DNA of 64,000 nucleotides from Naasia aerilata (GTDB lineage Bacteria > Actinomycetota > Actinomycetes > Actinomycetales > Microbacteriaceae). This document shows, piece after piece, positions 28,589 through 36,821 of this stretch. A program made the translations under genes and the position numbers. The first letter of the stretch is position 1. Every line of letters starts with the position of its first letter. The stretch is from contig NZ_AP027731.1 of NCBI RefSeq assembly GCF_030296595.1, positions 2,852,001 through 2,916,000 on the forward strand. The letters are read 5' to 3'. The notes under the pieces are model-generated. The model ran no database searches and had not been told where the DNA came from. It was given only the letters and a program-made list of their open reading frames with translations.

Positions 28589-29314
28589 ATGACTGAACGC
28601 GTCGCCATCGTGACCGGAGCCGCCCAGGGCATCGGCGCGGCCATCGCCAAGGAGCTCGCCGCAGACGGCGTCAAGGTCGTCGTCACCGACATCAACATCG
28701 ACGGCGCCACCAAGGTCGCCGAGGAGATCGGCGCGGTCGCGAAGCGGCTCGACGTCTCCGACCCGGAGCAGGCGAACGCGGTCGTTGCGGAGACGGTCGC
28801 CGAGCTCGGCCGGCTCGACATCCTCGTCAACAACGCGGGCCTCGTGCCCTACACGCCGTTCGACGACCTGACGATCGAGCAGTGGCGCCGCACGTTCTCC
28901 GTCAACGGCGAAGGCCTCTTCAACATGACCAAGGCCGCAGTCGAGGCCATGAAGGCGAACGAGTACGGGCGCATCGTCAACATCGCCTCCAACACCTTCG
29001 TTGCCGGCACCCCGAACTGCGCCGACTACGTCGCGACGAAGGGCGCCGTGGTCGGCTTCACGCGGGCCGTCGCCGGCGAGATCGGCAAGTACGGCATCAC
29101 CATCAACGCGGTCGCCCCGGGCATCACCGCGAGCGAGGGCGTGTTCACGACCGGCCACGGCGAGGGCTTCGACTACGTGGTGCCGATGCAGGCGTTCAAC
29201 CGCCGCGCCGTGCCGGCCGACATCGCGCCGGCCGTCGCCTTCCTCGCGTCCGAGAAGGCCGAGTGGGTCACCGGCCAGCTGCTCGTCGTCGACGGCGGCC
29301 ACACGCGCAACTGA
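28589..29314 (+). CDS. Pyridoxal 4-dehydrogenase (short-chain dehydrogenase)
   Basis: This is a 241-residue SDR that oxidises pyridoxal, in its hemiacetal form, to 4-pyridoxolactone with NAD. It has the TGAAQGIGAA nucleotide loop and an Asp at the end of the second strand (VVTDIN), which favours NAD. The NNAG motif and the catalytic Ser, Tyr and Lys follow (ASNTF, then DYVATK). The stretch SNTFVAGTPN before the catalytic Tyr resembles the characterised pyridoxal dehydrogenase of the Mesorhizobium pathway. It follows the lactonase by 84 bases, a gap that contains short ACGGCAACCG repeats, and has GAAGGA before its ATG. Other SDR substrates are possible in principle, but context makes this the strong choice. 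Confidence 0.87.
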   Translation: MTERVAIVTGAAQGIGAAIAKELAADGVKVVVTDINIDGATKVAEEIGAVAKRLDVSDPEQANAVVAETVAELGRLDILVNNAGLVPYTPFDDLTIEQWRRTFSVNGEGLFNMTKAAVEAMKANEYGRIVNIASNTFVAGTPNCADYVATKGAVVGFTRAVAGEIGKYGITINAVAPGITASEGVFTTGHGEGFDYVVPMQAFNRRAVPADIAPAVAFLASEKAEWVTGQLLVVDGGHTRN

Positions 29315-29324
29315 TCGACGCAGG

Positions 29325-30863
29325 ATGACCACCGCGAGTGCGGACGTCCTGATTCTCGGCGCCGGCTCCGCGGGGTGCGTCCTCGCGAACCGGCTCAGCG
29401 CCGATCCCGCTCGGCGGGTCGTCGTGCTCGAGGCCGGCGGCCGGGTCACCGACCCGGACATGCGCCGGCCCGAGCTCTGGCCGTTCATCCAGCACCGGGA
29501 CTACGACTGGGACTACCTCACGGTGCCGCAGCGCGGTCTGGCCGGGCGGCAGCTCAGCTGGGCGCGCGGCAGGGGCGTCGGCGGGTCCAGCCTGCTGCAC
29601 GCCACGGCGCACATGCGCGGCTGCCGAGCGGACTACGACCGCTGGGTGGCCGCGACGGGCGACGAGCGCTGGTCCTGGGACCGCCTGCTGCCCCGGTTCC
29701 GCGCCATGGAGTCCTTCTCCGGCGGCGCCGACGCGGTGCACGGCGCGGACGGCCCGATGCCGGTGCTGCTGCCCGGTCCGGACCTTGTGAATCCGCTGGT
29801 CCAGGACTTCCTCGCCGGCGCCGAGTCCCTCGGCGTGCGCCGGATCCCGGACCACAACGGCGGCGAGATGCTCGGCGCGACCCCGAACTCGCTGAAGCTC
29901 CGGAACGGCGAGCGGGTCACCGACGCGGACGCGTACCTCGACCCGGTGCTCGACCGGCCGAACCTCGCGGTGCTCACCGGTGTCACGGTGCACCGGCTGC
30001 GGATCTCCGGCGGCCGGGTTCTCGGCGCGGAGGTCGTCGTCGACGGGGAGTCGATGTTCGTGGCCGCCGACACCGTGATCCTCGCCGCCGGGTCGATCGC
30101 CGATCCGCTGCTGCTCATGCGGTCGGGGGTCGGCGACCCGGAGGTGCTCGGCGCGGCCGGCGTCGAGACCGTCCTCGAGTCGCCGCAGGTCGGCAAGAAC
30201 CTGCACGACCACCTCCTCGGAGCCGGCAACCTCTACCGGGCCGCGCGACCGGTCCCGCCGACCCGCCTCAACCTCTCCGAGTCGATGTCGTACCAGTCGG
30301 CGAAGGGGCTGGGCGAGACCGCCGGTCCAGTCGACGTCGTCGTCGGCTGCGTCGTCGCGCCGAGCGCCTCGGAGTCCTTCGACCCCGGCGTCGGGCTGGG
30401 GGAGGGGTTCACCCTCCTCTTCGGCGTGACCAACCCCACCAGCCGCGGCGAGCTGCGGATCACCGGCCCCTCGATCGAGGACGCCCCGGTGATCGACCCG
30501 AACTACCTCGACACGGAGCACGACCGGGCGATGTTCCGGCTCGCCCTCGAGCGCGCCCGGCTGATCGGGGCCTCTGAGGCGCTCGCCGGCTGGCGGGCGG
30601 AGGAGGTGCTCCCGGGACCCCGAGTGCGCACCGAGGCCGACATCGACGCCTTCATCGCCCGCGCCGCGATCACGCATCACCACCCCGTCGGGACGCTCCG
30701 CATGGGAGCCGACGACGCGGCGCCCGTCACCCCGAGGCTCGCCTTCCGCGGCCTCGAGGGCCTCTACGTCGTCGACGGATCGGTGATCCCCTCGATCACG
30801 GCCGGCCCGGTGCACGCGCCGGTCCTCGCGATCGCCGAGGAGTTCGCCGCGGGGTTCGACTGA
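29325..30863 (+). CDS. GMC-family FAD oxidoreductase (pyridoxine 4-oxidase or 4-pyridoxate dehydrogenase)
   Basis: This is a 512-residue GMC flavoprotein. The FAD-binding motif GAGSAGCVLANRLS is at the N-terminus. GRGVGGSSLLHATAHMRG is the second GMC signature, and the C-terminal HHHPVGTLRMG holds the active-site histidine. The start is ATG 29325, 10 bases after the dehydrogenase stop; the frame is open further upstream but only as overlap. Two steps of vitamin B6 breakdown use GMC enzymes: pyridoxine to pyridoxal, and 4-pyridoxate to the 5-formyl acid. Only one such gene is in the window, so it may serve either or both. No TM helix or signal peptide is seen, which slightly favours the soluble oxidase. 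Confidence 0.82.
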   Translation: MTTASADVLILGAGSAGCVLANRLSADPARRVVVLEAGGRVTDPDMRRPELWPFIQHRDYDWDYLTVPQRGLAGRQLSWARGRGVGGSSLLHATAHMRGCRADYDRWVAATGDERWSWDRLLPRFRAMESFSGGADAVHGADGPMPVLLPGPDLVNPLVQDFLAGAESLGVRRIPDHNGGEMLGATPNSLKLRNGERVTDADAYLDPVLDRPNLAVLTGVTVHRLRISGGRVLGAEVVVDGESMFVAADTVILAAGSIADPLLLMRSGVGDPEVLGAAGVETVLESPQVGKNLHDHLLGAGNLYRAARPVPPTRLNLSESMSYQSAKGLGETAGPVDVVVGCVVAPSASESFDPGVGLGEGFTLLFGVTNPTSRGELRITGPSIEDAPVIDPNYLDTEHDRAMFRLALERARLIGASEALAGWRAEEVLPGPRVRTEADIDAFIARAAITHHHPVGTLRMGADDAAPVTPRLAFRGLEGLYVVDGSVIPSITAGPVHAPVLAIAEEFAAGFD

Positions 30864-30891
30864 CCCATCCGCAGGAACAGCAGGGAGAACC

Positions 30892-32016
30892 ATGAGCAGC
30901 GCTTCCGACCGGGACGTCCTCAACGCCGTCGCCGCCCGCGAGCCCGACATCCGCGCGGTCTCCGAGTTCGTGCTCGCCCATCCGGAGCTCTCCCACGAGG
31001 AGCACGAGACCTCCCGCGAGCTCGCCGACCGCCTCGAGGCGGCCGGGTACCGGGTGGACCGCGGGGTGGGGGAGATGCCGACCGCGTTCCGGGCGGAGCT
31101 CGACACCGGACGGCCCGGTGGGACGGTGGGGCTGATCGCCGTCTACGACGCGGCACCCGCGCACCGCACCTCCGACGGCGCGACAGTCGCGACGCACTCC
31201 TGCGGGCACTCGGCGCAGTCCGCCGGCGTCCTGGGTGCTGCGCTGGCGCTCGCGGACCTGCGCGAGTCGCTCACCGGAACGGTGGTCGTGGTCGGATGCC
31301 CGGCGGATGAGATCCACGCGCCCGCAACCCAGCGGCTCGGGAGCGGCAAGGCGCTCACCGCCGCCCGCGGAGTGTGGCAGGGCGTCGACGCGGCCCTGTA
31401 CGCGCACCCGGAGTTCCTCGACGCCGTCTGGACCGAGTCGCTGTGGATGCGCCGCGAGACGGCCGTCGTCGCGGGGACGCGGACGCTGCGCAACGACGTC
31501 GAGCCGGCGCCGTTTGCGGCCTTCCGCCGGCTCGCGCCGCTGCTGGAGACGCTCGACCGCTCGCACGTGATGGTGGAGACCGTCGTCCTCGACGGCGACG
31601 TGGAGGAGGGGTCGGGGCTGTCGCTCCGTGCCCAGTTCCTCGTGTTCGCCTCCGCGGAGGAGGAGATCGACGTCTACCTCCGGCCCGTACGGGAAGCGCT
31701 GCCCGACGCCGTCTGGGAGCGGGGCAACGCGATCGAGGCGATCCGGCCGGACGCCCGGGTCGCGGCCGCGGTGAAGGACGCACTCGCCGCCGCCGGGCGC
31801 CCGGTGCAGGACGACCTCCCGCCGCTGCCCTTCGCGACCGACTTCGGCAACGTGACCGGGGTGGTGCCCGCGGCGCTCCTCGGCGTCGGCCGCCCGGAGG
31901 GGTGGGCGTTCCACCGCGAGGGCGGCGAGCAGCAGTTCGCGGGGCCGGAGGGCCTCGCGATGGCCCGCAGCATCGCCGAGGTCCTCGCCCTGTCGGGGCT
32001 GAGGCTCACGGCCTGA
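30892..32016 (+). CDS. M20-family metallopeptidase/amidohydrolase
   Basis: This 374-residue protein is of the M20D (aminobenzoyl-glutamate utilisation/carboxypeptidase) type. Metal ligands are recognisable in HSCGHSAQSAG, PADEI, YAHPEF and the late FATDFGNVTG and FHRE elements, although the usual GHDxH and EE motifs read GHSAQ and DE. A lid/dimerisation domain occupies the middle. GGGAG precedes ATG 30892 and the gene follows the flavoenzyme by 28 bases, so it is the last gene of the rightward B6 operon. No step of the known pathway needs it. It could release a vitamer from an amide conjugate or act on a side product (inference). Confidence 0.8.
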   Translation: MSSASDRDVLNAVAAREPDIRAVSEFVLAHPELSHEEHETSRELADRLEAAGYRVDRGVGEMPTAFRAELDTGRPGGTVGLIAVYDAAPAHRTSDGATVATHSCGHSAQSAGVLGAALALADLRESLTGTVVVVGCPADEIHAPATQRLGSGKALTAARGVWQGVDAALYAHPEFLDAVWTESLWMRRETAVVAGTRTLRNDVEPAPFAAFRRLAPLLETLDRSHVMVETVVLDGDVEEGSGLSLRAQFLVFASAEEEIDVYLRPVREALPDAVWERGNAIEAIRPDARVAAAVKDALAAAGRPVQDDLPPLPFATDFGNVTGVVPAALLGVGRPEGWAFHREGGEQQFAGPEGLAMARSIAEVLALSGLRLTA

Positions 32017-32044
32017 CCCGGGGGGACTGTTCGCCCTCGCGGCG

Positions 32045-32278
32045 GTTGAGTCCAGAAGCGAGGTTGCGAGGTTTCGAGACGCGCCACTGCGCGGCGCTCC
32101 TCAACCAGCGGGGGAGTGGGTCCGAAGGTGACCATCCCAGTGGTTGAGGAGGCGCCGCAGGCGCCGTCTCGAAACCACGCACGTGCGTTTGGAGTCGACC
32201 ACGCGCATGGCTGAGTCCAGAGGCCACGTTGCGGGGTTTCGAGACGCGCCACTGCGTGGCGCTCCTCAACCAGCGGGG
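32045..32278. repeat. REP-like palindromic repeats (two direct copies and one inverted)
   Basis: Two ~69-base copies (32045-32113 and 32210-32278) share GGTTTCGAGACGCGCCACTG and CGCTCCTCAACCAGCGGGG with few mismatches. Between them, 32139-32179 contains a related shorter unit in opposite orientation (GGTTGAGGAG, then CGTCTCGAAACC). Each unit can fold into a hairpin. They lie between convergent genes, as expected for dispersed extragenic palindromes. Confidence 0.75.
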
Positions 32279-32288
32279 TGGCTTGGAC

Positions 32289-32400
32289 GCCGAGCGCGGG
32301 CGAGCGCCGAGCGCGGCCCGTGACGACGAGCGCGGTGCGTCTACGGGGCGCGCTCGTCGGTACGCACCGCGCTCGGCGTGTGCACCGCGCTCGGTGGCGC
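32289..32400. terminator. GC-rich inverted repeats between convergent operons
   Basis: The last ~110 bases before the amidohydrolase stop hold repeated GCCGAGCGCGG units followed by their complements CCGCGCTCGGC and CCGCGCTCGG. These can form several alternative long stems. With convergent transcription from both sides this most likely acts as a bidirectional transcription stop. No coding signal is visible in 32017-32402. Confidence 0.5.
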
Positions 32401-32402
32401 CC

Positions 32403-33116
32403 TCAGGCGCCCAGGAAGAGGCGCTGGGCCGTGCCGTTCATCACCGCGTCGAGGTCGGCGGGGGAGAGGCCCGCCAGCTGCACCTTCAGCTGCTCCACCT
32501 TCGGCTCGTGCCACGGGCCGTCCGAGCCGTACATGACCCGGTCGGCGCCGACCTTCTCGACCGCCTCCTTGATCTTGAGGCTCATCGGCATCCCGCTCGT
32601 CTCCAGCCACACGTTGGGGTGCCGGCCCGCGATCGCGATCGAGGCGTCGATGTAGACGATGTTCCCGTGCCCCATGTGCCCGAGGATGATCTTCGCCTCC
32701 GGGTAGCGGATGATCAGCTCCTCGATGCTCCACGGCAGCGAGAAAATCGGGTGCCCGCAGTGGATGAGCGCGGGCAGGTCGTGCTCGATGAGCACCTCGA
32801 TGATCGGATGCAACCGCGGGTCGTCGGGCAGGAACCCGCCGAACAGCGGATGCAGCTTGACGCCGCGCACTTTCGGATCCTTGAGGTACTCGCGCAGCTC
32901 GTCGACGGCGCCGGGGAACTTCGGGTCGGCCCAGTACAGCTGGTACGCCTCCGGGATGCCCGCGACCACCCGCCGGACCATGGCGTTGTCCTCGTGGAAC
33001 ACCATGGCCGCGTCGATGTCGTTGGCCCGGAGATAGGGCGCGAGCCCGTCCTCGTCGAGGCGCACCCCGGACATCGGGAAGTCCCCGACGTGGAAGTGCG
33101 CGTCGGTGATGGCCAT
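32403..33116 (-). CDS. ACMSD-like metal-dependent amidohydrolase
   Basis: This 237-residue TIM-barrel protein is of the amidohydrolase_2 family. Metal and catalytic residues are all visible: DAHFHVG (HxH), the lysine/histidine region VRGVKLHPLF, LIHCGHP, GHMGHGNI and the late aspartate in YGSDGPW. The family includes decarboxylases and C-C or amide hydrolases acting on small aromatic acids. It is somewhat short (usual 270-330). Its ATG overlaps the PEBP stop, and it is the last gene of the leftward ring-cleavage operon. No B6 step is assigned to such an enzyme; handling of a pyridine or aliphatic side product is my inference. Confidence 0.82.
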   Translation of the reverse strand: MAITDAHFHVGDFPMSGVRLDEDGLAPYLRANDIDAAMVFHEDNAMVRRVVAGIPEAYQLYWADPKFPGAVDELREYLKDPKVRGVKLHPLFGGFLPDDPRLHPIIEVLIEHDLPALIHCGHPIFSLPWSIEELIIRYPEAKIILGHMGHGNIVYIDASIAIAGRHPNVWLETSGMPMSLKIKEAVEKVGADRVMYGSDGPWHEPKVEQLKVQLAGLSPADLDAVMNGTAQRLFLGA

Positions 33117-33571
33117 CAGCGCTGCCAGTGCCCGACGGTGCGCGCCTGCTCGAGAATGCTGTCGCCGTACTCGGCGAGGAACTCCTCGCGGTTCGGCGAG
33201 CCCTCGACCGCACGGCTCAGCGCGTAGATCCAGAAGTAGTAGTGGTGGAGACCGTGTCCGACGGGAGGCTGGGGGCCGTAGTACTGAGTCGCGCCGGCGC
33301 CGTTCGGGCCCTGACGGACGCCGGGTGCGGCGAGGTCGAGGGAGGTCGCGTCGGGCGAGATCCCGTAGACGACCCAGTGGGTGAACCCCTGGGGGAGCGG
33401 AGCGTCCGGGTCGTGGAGGATCACCGCGTACTCGACGGTCCCCTCCGGCGGGCCGGAGAACTCGAGCCGGGGCACCGAGTTGCCGCCGTCCGCGGTGAAC
33501 TCGACGGGGAAGAGGTCGAGGTTCGGAACGTCCGGGCTGGAGATCTGGAGCTTGTCGATGAAGAGCGCCAA
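33116..33571 (-). CDS. PEBP/YbhB-like protein (Raf kinase inhibitor-like)
   Basis: This is a 151-residue phosphatidylethanolamine-binding-protein-family member. Typical features are HDPDAPLPQGFTHWVVYGI and YYGPQPPVGHGLHHYYFWIY, which form the small anion-binding pocket. I chose the TTG at 33571 because AAAGGA lies 7 bases before it and no ATG/GTG fits better. The product has no signal peptide. Bacterial PEBPs have no settled function; binding of a small anionic ligand is plausible. It is coupled to the amidohydrolase by a 4-base overlap and follows the hydrolase gene by 41 bases, so its place in the operon looks deliberate. Confidence 0.83.
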   Translation of the reverse strand: MALFIDKLQISSPDVPNLDLFPVEFTADGGNSVPRLEFSGPPEGTVEYAVILHDPDAPLPQGFTHWVVYGISPDATSLDLAAPGVRQGPNGAGATQYYGPQPPVGHGLHHYYFWIYALSRAVEGSPNREEFLAEYGDSILEQARTVGHWQR

Positions 33572-33612
33572 GGCTCGTCCTTTCGTGGGTTCGGATTCGG
33601 GGATGACGGAGG

Positions 33613-34452
33613 TCAGGACGCGAGCAGGCGCACGAACTCGGCCGCGACCAGCTCGGGGTGCTCCTCGGGGATGTAGTGGTCGGCGTCGTTGACGAGGATC
33701 CAGCGGTCCTGCGGCCGGTCCGCGATCGCGGCCGACCAGGCGGCCTCGCTGACGATGCGGCTGCTGGCGCCCCGGATGCTCGTCATCGGCGCGGACACGG
33801 CGCGGAACTCCGCGTCCCATGGCGTCCGGAAGCCCTCGATGAGCTGCTGCATCGCGTCCGGATCCGCGAGCGGCCACCACTGTCCGTCGGCGCGCTGGGT
33901 GTAGCCCCAGCGAGCGCGCCGCTCGACGGCACCGGGCAGGATGCGCGGATAGCGGCCGCGGATGTAGTCCTCGATCGCGGCGACGTCGGGGAACGCCCGG
34001 TGGCCGCCGGCGACCCGGGCCGCGAGGTCGTCGAGCACGCTCGCCTCGACGTAGGGCGTGTAGTCGACCGAGACGACCGCGTCCACGCGCCCGGGATGCA
34101 GCGCGCCGACCGTCCACGCGTTGCGGCCGCCGAGCGAGTGCCCGCCGACGATCGCGCGCTCGATGCCCAGCGCATCCAGCACCGTGACCACGTCGCCGGC
34201 GAAGTCGCGTCCGGTGTAGCCCTGCGCGGGCTTGTCGCTGCGGCCGTGCCCGCGCTGGTCGAGGGCGATCACGGTCGCATGCTCGGCGAGGGCCTCCGCG
34301 ACGGGCTCCCAGACGGCGTGGTTGGCCGAGGTGCCGTGCAGCAGCACGATCGCCGGGCCTGAGCCCCGCACCCGGAACGCGAGGTCGACCTCGGCGCCCC
34401 GGGTGCGATGCAGCCCGTCCGCGATCGGCTCGACGCCGATCGTCGACGGCAT
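33613..34452 (-). CDS. 2-(Acetamidomethylene)succinate hydrolase (alpha/beta hydrolase)
   Basis: This enzyme performs the last dedicated step of vitamin B6 breakdown, splitting (E)-2-(acetamidomethylene)succinate into succinic semialdehyde, acetate, ammonia and CO2. It has 279 residues and an alpha/beta hydrolase fold: oxyanion region LLHGTSANHAVWEP, DQRGHGRSDKP, nucleophile elbow GGHSLGGRN, acid region after VSVDYTPYVEAS, and catalytic histidine in NDADHYIPEEHP. The elbow with Arg-Asn after it, and the DYTPY(V/I)E block, follow the Mesorhizobium loti enzyme as I recall it. The ATG overlaps the stop of the dehydrogenase gene. It is directly downstream of the preceding pathway genes in one operon. 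Confidence 0.88.
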   Translation of the reverse strand: MPSTIGVEPIADGLHRTRGAEVDLAFRVRGSGPAIVLLHGTSANHAVWEPVAEALAEHATVIALDQRGHGRSDKPAQGYTGRDFAGDVVTVLDALGIERAIVGGHSLGGRNAWTVGALHPGRVDAVVSVDYTPYVEASVLDDLAARVAGGHRAFPDVAAIEDYIRGRYPRILPGAVERRARWGYTQRADGQWWPLADPDAMQQLIEGFRTPWDAEFRAVSAPMTSIRGASSRIVSEAAWSAAIADRPQDRWILVNDADHYIPEEHPELVAAEFVRLLAS

Positions 34453-35393
34453 CAGACGTTGGGGATCGACGAGAGCGTCTTGCGAGCGGCGACGAGCCCG
34501 GTGACGATCTCCTTGCGCTTGGCCGCGATGGCCTCGGGGCCGTCGTACTCGTACATGCCGCCGCCGCTCTTGAAGCCGAGCGTGCCGGCCGCGATCTTCT
34601 CCTCGATCATCGGTGGGGTGTCCTTGCGGTCCGCGAGGTCGGCGTTCAGGTAGCCGGAGACGGCCTTGTAGATGTCGAGGCCGGCCATGTCGAGCAGGCG
34701 CGTGGGGCCGATCACGGAGAGCTTGTAGCCGATGCCCCACTTGACGCAGGCGTCGAGGCCCTCGGGCGTGACGATGCCCTTCTCGAGCAGGTCGAGGCAC
34801 TCGCGGAGGATCGCGTAGAGGACGCGGTTCTCGACGAAGCCCGGGGTCTCCTTCTCGACGACCGGGACGTAGTCGAACGCCTTGACGATGTCGACGACCT
34901 GGTCGACCAGCGCCGGGTCGGTCGCGTCGCCGGGGATGACCTCGATCATCGGGATGAGGTGCGGCGGGTTGGACCAGTGCATGCCGATGAGCCGGCCGGG
35001 GGCCTTCATGCCCTCGCCCATGGTCGTGATCGGGATGCCGGAGGTGTTCGACGCGATGATGACGTCGTCGCCGATGAGGCCCTCCTCGAGCTGGGCGAGC
35101 AGCGCCTTCTTGAGCTCGAGGCGCTCGGGGATGGCCTCGATGACGAGCTCGGTGTCGGCGACCGACTCGGCGAGGTCGGTGCCGAAGGTGACGGAGCCGC
35201 CGTCGGCCTTGGGGGTGCCCACGGTCTCGAGGACGCCGTTCACCATCGCGTAGGACGCCTTCGCGTTCTCGATGGCCTGGTCGGAGATGTCATAGACGCG
35301 GACGACCACACCGGCACGGGCCAGGGTCGCGGCGATGCCGGGGCCCATGGTCCCCGAACCGACGACGGTCGCGATCTTGGGAAGACTGCTCAT
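34452..35393 (-). CDS. 5-Formyl-3-hydroxy-2-methylpyridine-4-carboxylate dehydrogenase (3-hydroxyacyl-CoA dehydrogenase family)
   Basis: This 313-residue NAD enzyme oxidises the 5-formyl pyridine acid to 3-hydroxy-2-methylpyridine-4,5-dicarboxylate. The N-terminal Rossmann motif is GSGTMGPGIAATLARAG. The HAD-family residues follow: ASNTSGIPIT, the catalytic histidine in GMHWSNPPHLIPMIEVI, and ENRVLYAILREC. It ends with a C-terminal GFKSGGGMYEY motif. Family resemblance alone would suggest 3-hydroxybutyryl-CoA dehydrogenase. The WSNPPHLIPM segment, which replaces the usual HFFNPA, and the pathway neighbours support the pyridine-aldehyde substrate. GGAG lies 8 bases before ATG 35393. Confidence 0.84.
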   Translation of the reverse strand: MSSLPKIATVVGSGTMGPGIAATLARAGVVVRVYDISDQAIENAKASYAMVNGVLETVGTPKADGGSVTFGTDLAESVADTELVIEAIPERLELKKALLAQLEEGLIGDDVIIASNTSGIPITTMGEGMKAPGRLIGMHWSNPPHLIPMIEVIPGDATDPALVDQVVDIVKAFDYVPVVEKETPGFVENRVLYAILRECLDLLEKGIVTPEGLDACVKWGIGYKLSVIGPTRLLDMAGLDIYKAVSGYLNADLADRKDTPPMIEEKIAAGTLGFKSGGGMYEYDGPEAIAAKRKEIVTGLVAARKTLSSIPNV

Positions 35394-35434
35394 ACGGATG
35401 CTCCTTGGTCGTTGGCGGTGCGGTGGATGGGGTG

Positions 35435-36214
35435 TCAGATGCCGGGCGGCAGGCTGATCTGGGAGATGCCGATGCCCTGCAGCCCCTCGACCCTGTCGAG
35501 TCGCCGGTTGAAGAAGGTCCAGAAGTTGTGCTGGGCCTTCGCGGGGTAGATCCGGTCGAACTTCTCCTTCGTCTCCTCGGGGTCGGGTTCGATCGGGGCA
35601 AAGCCGGACGAGCGGAGGTCGACCTGGAAGCGGGCGGCCTTCTCGAGGAAGATGCCGGTCAGCGTCATCTCGGGCACGGTGGAGCCCACGAAGGCGATGC
35701 CGTGGTTCGCGAGCAGCAGCGCCTGTGCGGCGCCGAGGGTCTTCGCGGCCGCGACGCCCAGGGGGACGGTCGTGATGATGTGCGAGGTCTCGGTGAAGCG
35801 CGGGACGCCCTCGTAGGCGAACCAGACGCCGTGGTTGTTGTACGGCTTGAGGTCCTCGGTCGACGCTCCGAGCACGGTCGAGAAGTGCGCGTGGGAGTGC
35901 CCCACGAAGTTCACGTCGGGACGCGCCCGCATGATCTCCGCGTGCAGAGGCCACTCCAGGTGACGCAGGCCCGTGCCCTCGAGCACGTTCCCGTCGAAGT
36001 CGATCAGGATGAAGTCGTCGTCCTCGACCTCGCTGAGCGCGAGGTTGCCGCGCTTGAGCCAGAGACCGCGGCCAAAAGGGTCGCGGTAGGAGACGTGCCC
36101 CATCGACATGTCGCCGTGCCCCTCGAGCTCGAGGATGCGGTGGGCGCGGGCGACGTCGGCGAGCGTGCTCGCGATCGAGGCGTCTTCGAAGTACTGGCTG
36201 TGCTGGTAGGTCAT
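35435..36214 (-). CDS. 3-Hydroxy-2-methylpyridine-4,5-dicarboxylate 4-decarboxylase (class II aldolase family)
   Basis: This is a 259-residue class II aldolase/adducin-fold protein that removes one carboxylate to give 3-hydroxy-2-methylpyridine-5-carboxylate, the substrate of the ring-opening monooxygenase. Metal-binding residues are seen in the HAEIMRARPDVNFVGHSHAH stretch (the HSHAH pair), with a later histidine in ALLLANHGIAFVG. The N-terminal LELEGHGDMSMGHVS motif is typical of the fold. AGGAG precedes ATG 36214. It lies in the same operon, 41 bases upstream of the dehydrogenase gene that makes its substrate. Other class II aldolases act on sugar phosphates; context argues against that here. 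Confidence 0.85.
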   Translation of the reverse strand: MTYQHSQYFEDASIASTLADVARAHRILELEGHGDMSMGHVSYRDPFGRGLWLKRGNLALSEVEDDDFILIDFDGNVLEGTGLRHLEWPLHAEIMRARPDVNFVGHSHAHFSTVLGASTEDLKPYNNHGVWFAYEGVPRFTETSHIITTVPLGVAAAKTLGAAQALLLANHGIAFVGSTVPEMTLTGIFLEKAARFQVDLRSSGFAPIEPDPEETKEKFDRIYPAKAQHNFWTFFNRRLDRVEGLQGIGISQISLPPGI

Positions 36215-36234
36215 GACTCTCCTGCTCTGCGGGG

Positions 36235-36821
36235 CTACTGCGCGTCGCGGGCGACGACGTCGGCGACGGTCATCCCGCCGACCCGGGCGTTCGGCCGGCC
36301 GCCGGTCGCGACCGCCACGATGATCACGATCTCATCCGGCCGGGGGCGTCCGGAAGAGCGATCGTCATCGCGTCGTAGTGCGAGCGCACGTAGACCTCAT
36401 CCTTGTACGCGAGGGGGATGTCGATCTGCGTCCCCGCCGCGGCGACCTTCGAGGCGGAGGAGATCCATGCCTTGCCGCCGCCCACCTCGTCGCGGAGGGC
36501 GTCGCCGAACACGGTCGTGATGCAGGCGACGACGTGCTCCTGCTCGCCGTTCAGGCCGGCGAGGCCGCCCTTGCCGTACGACTCGACGGGCCGGCCGCCG
36601 AGCAGCGCGACGGCACGCCGCCCCAGCTCGACGCCGATGCTCGCGCTCGGGGCGGTGAGCGGGGACACGTCCTCCACCCACTGCCCGGCGAACGGGTTCT
36701 CGAGCACGACGGCGACCGCCGCCTTGACGAGCGGCTCGGCCGGCGCGGGACCGAGGTCGTGGATCGTCTCCGAGACGAAGGAGTGGAAGGCCCGGACCTT
36801 GTAGAAGGGGTCGATGCTCAA
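36235..36821 (-). CDS. AA_synth (PF06684-like) family protein (one apparent frameshift)
   Basis: This protein of about 195 residues starts at a TTG that overlaps the monooxygenase stop and has GAGGTG upstream. It contains KAAVAVVLENPFAGQWVEDVSPL and a glycine-rich SYGKGGLAGLNGEQEH segment, and ends in a repeat-like GGRPNARVGG loop. These are features of the 'amino acid synthesis' family, a Toblerone-like fold related to ring-opening amidohydrolases. The frame slips near 36335 at PGRMRS; one frame over it continues DEIVIIVAVATGGRPNARVG to a TAG. The name of the family is historical and the function is unproven. Its position between the monooxygenase and decarboxylase suggests handling of a pyridine-derived intermediate (inference). 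Confidence 0.75.

Noticed and set aside
34452..35393. 3-Hydroxybutyryl-CoA dehydrogenase of fatty acid metabolism
   Set aside because: No acyl-CoA genes are nearby and the catalytic loop GMHWSNPP differs from the usual GMHFFNP; pathway context favours the pyridine aldehyde dehydrogenase.
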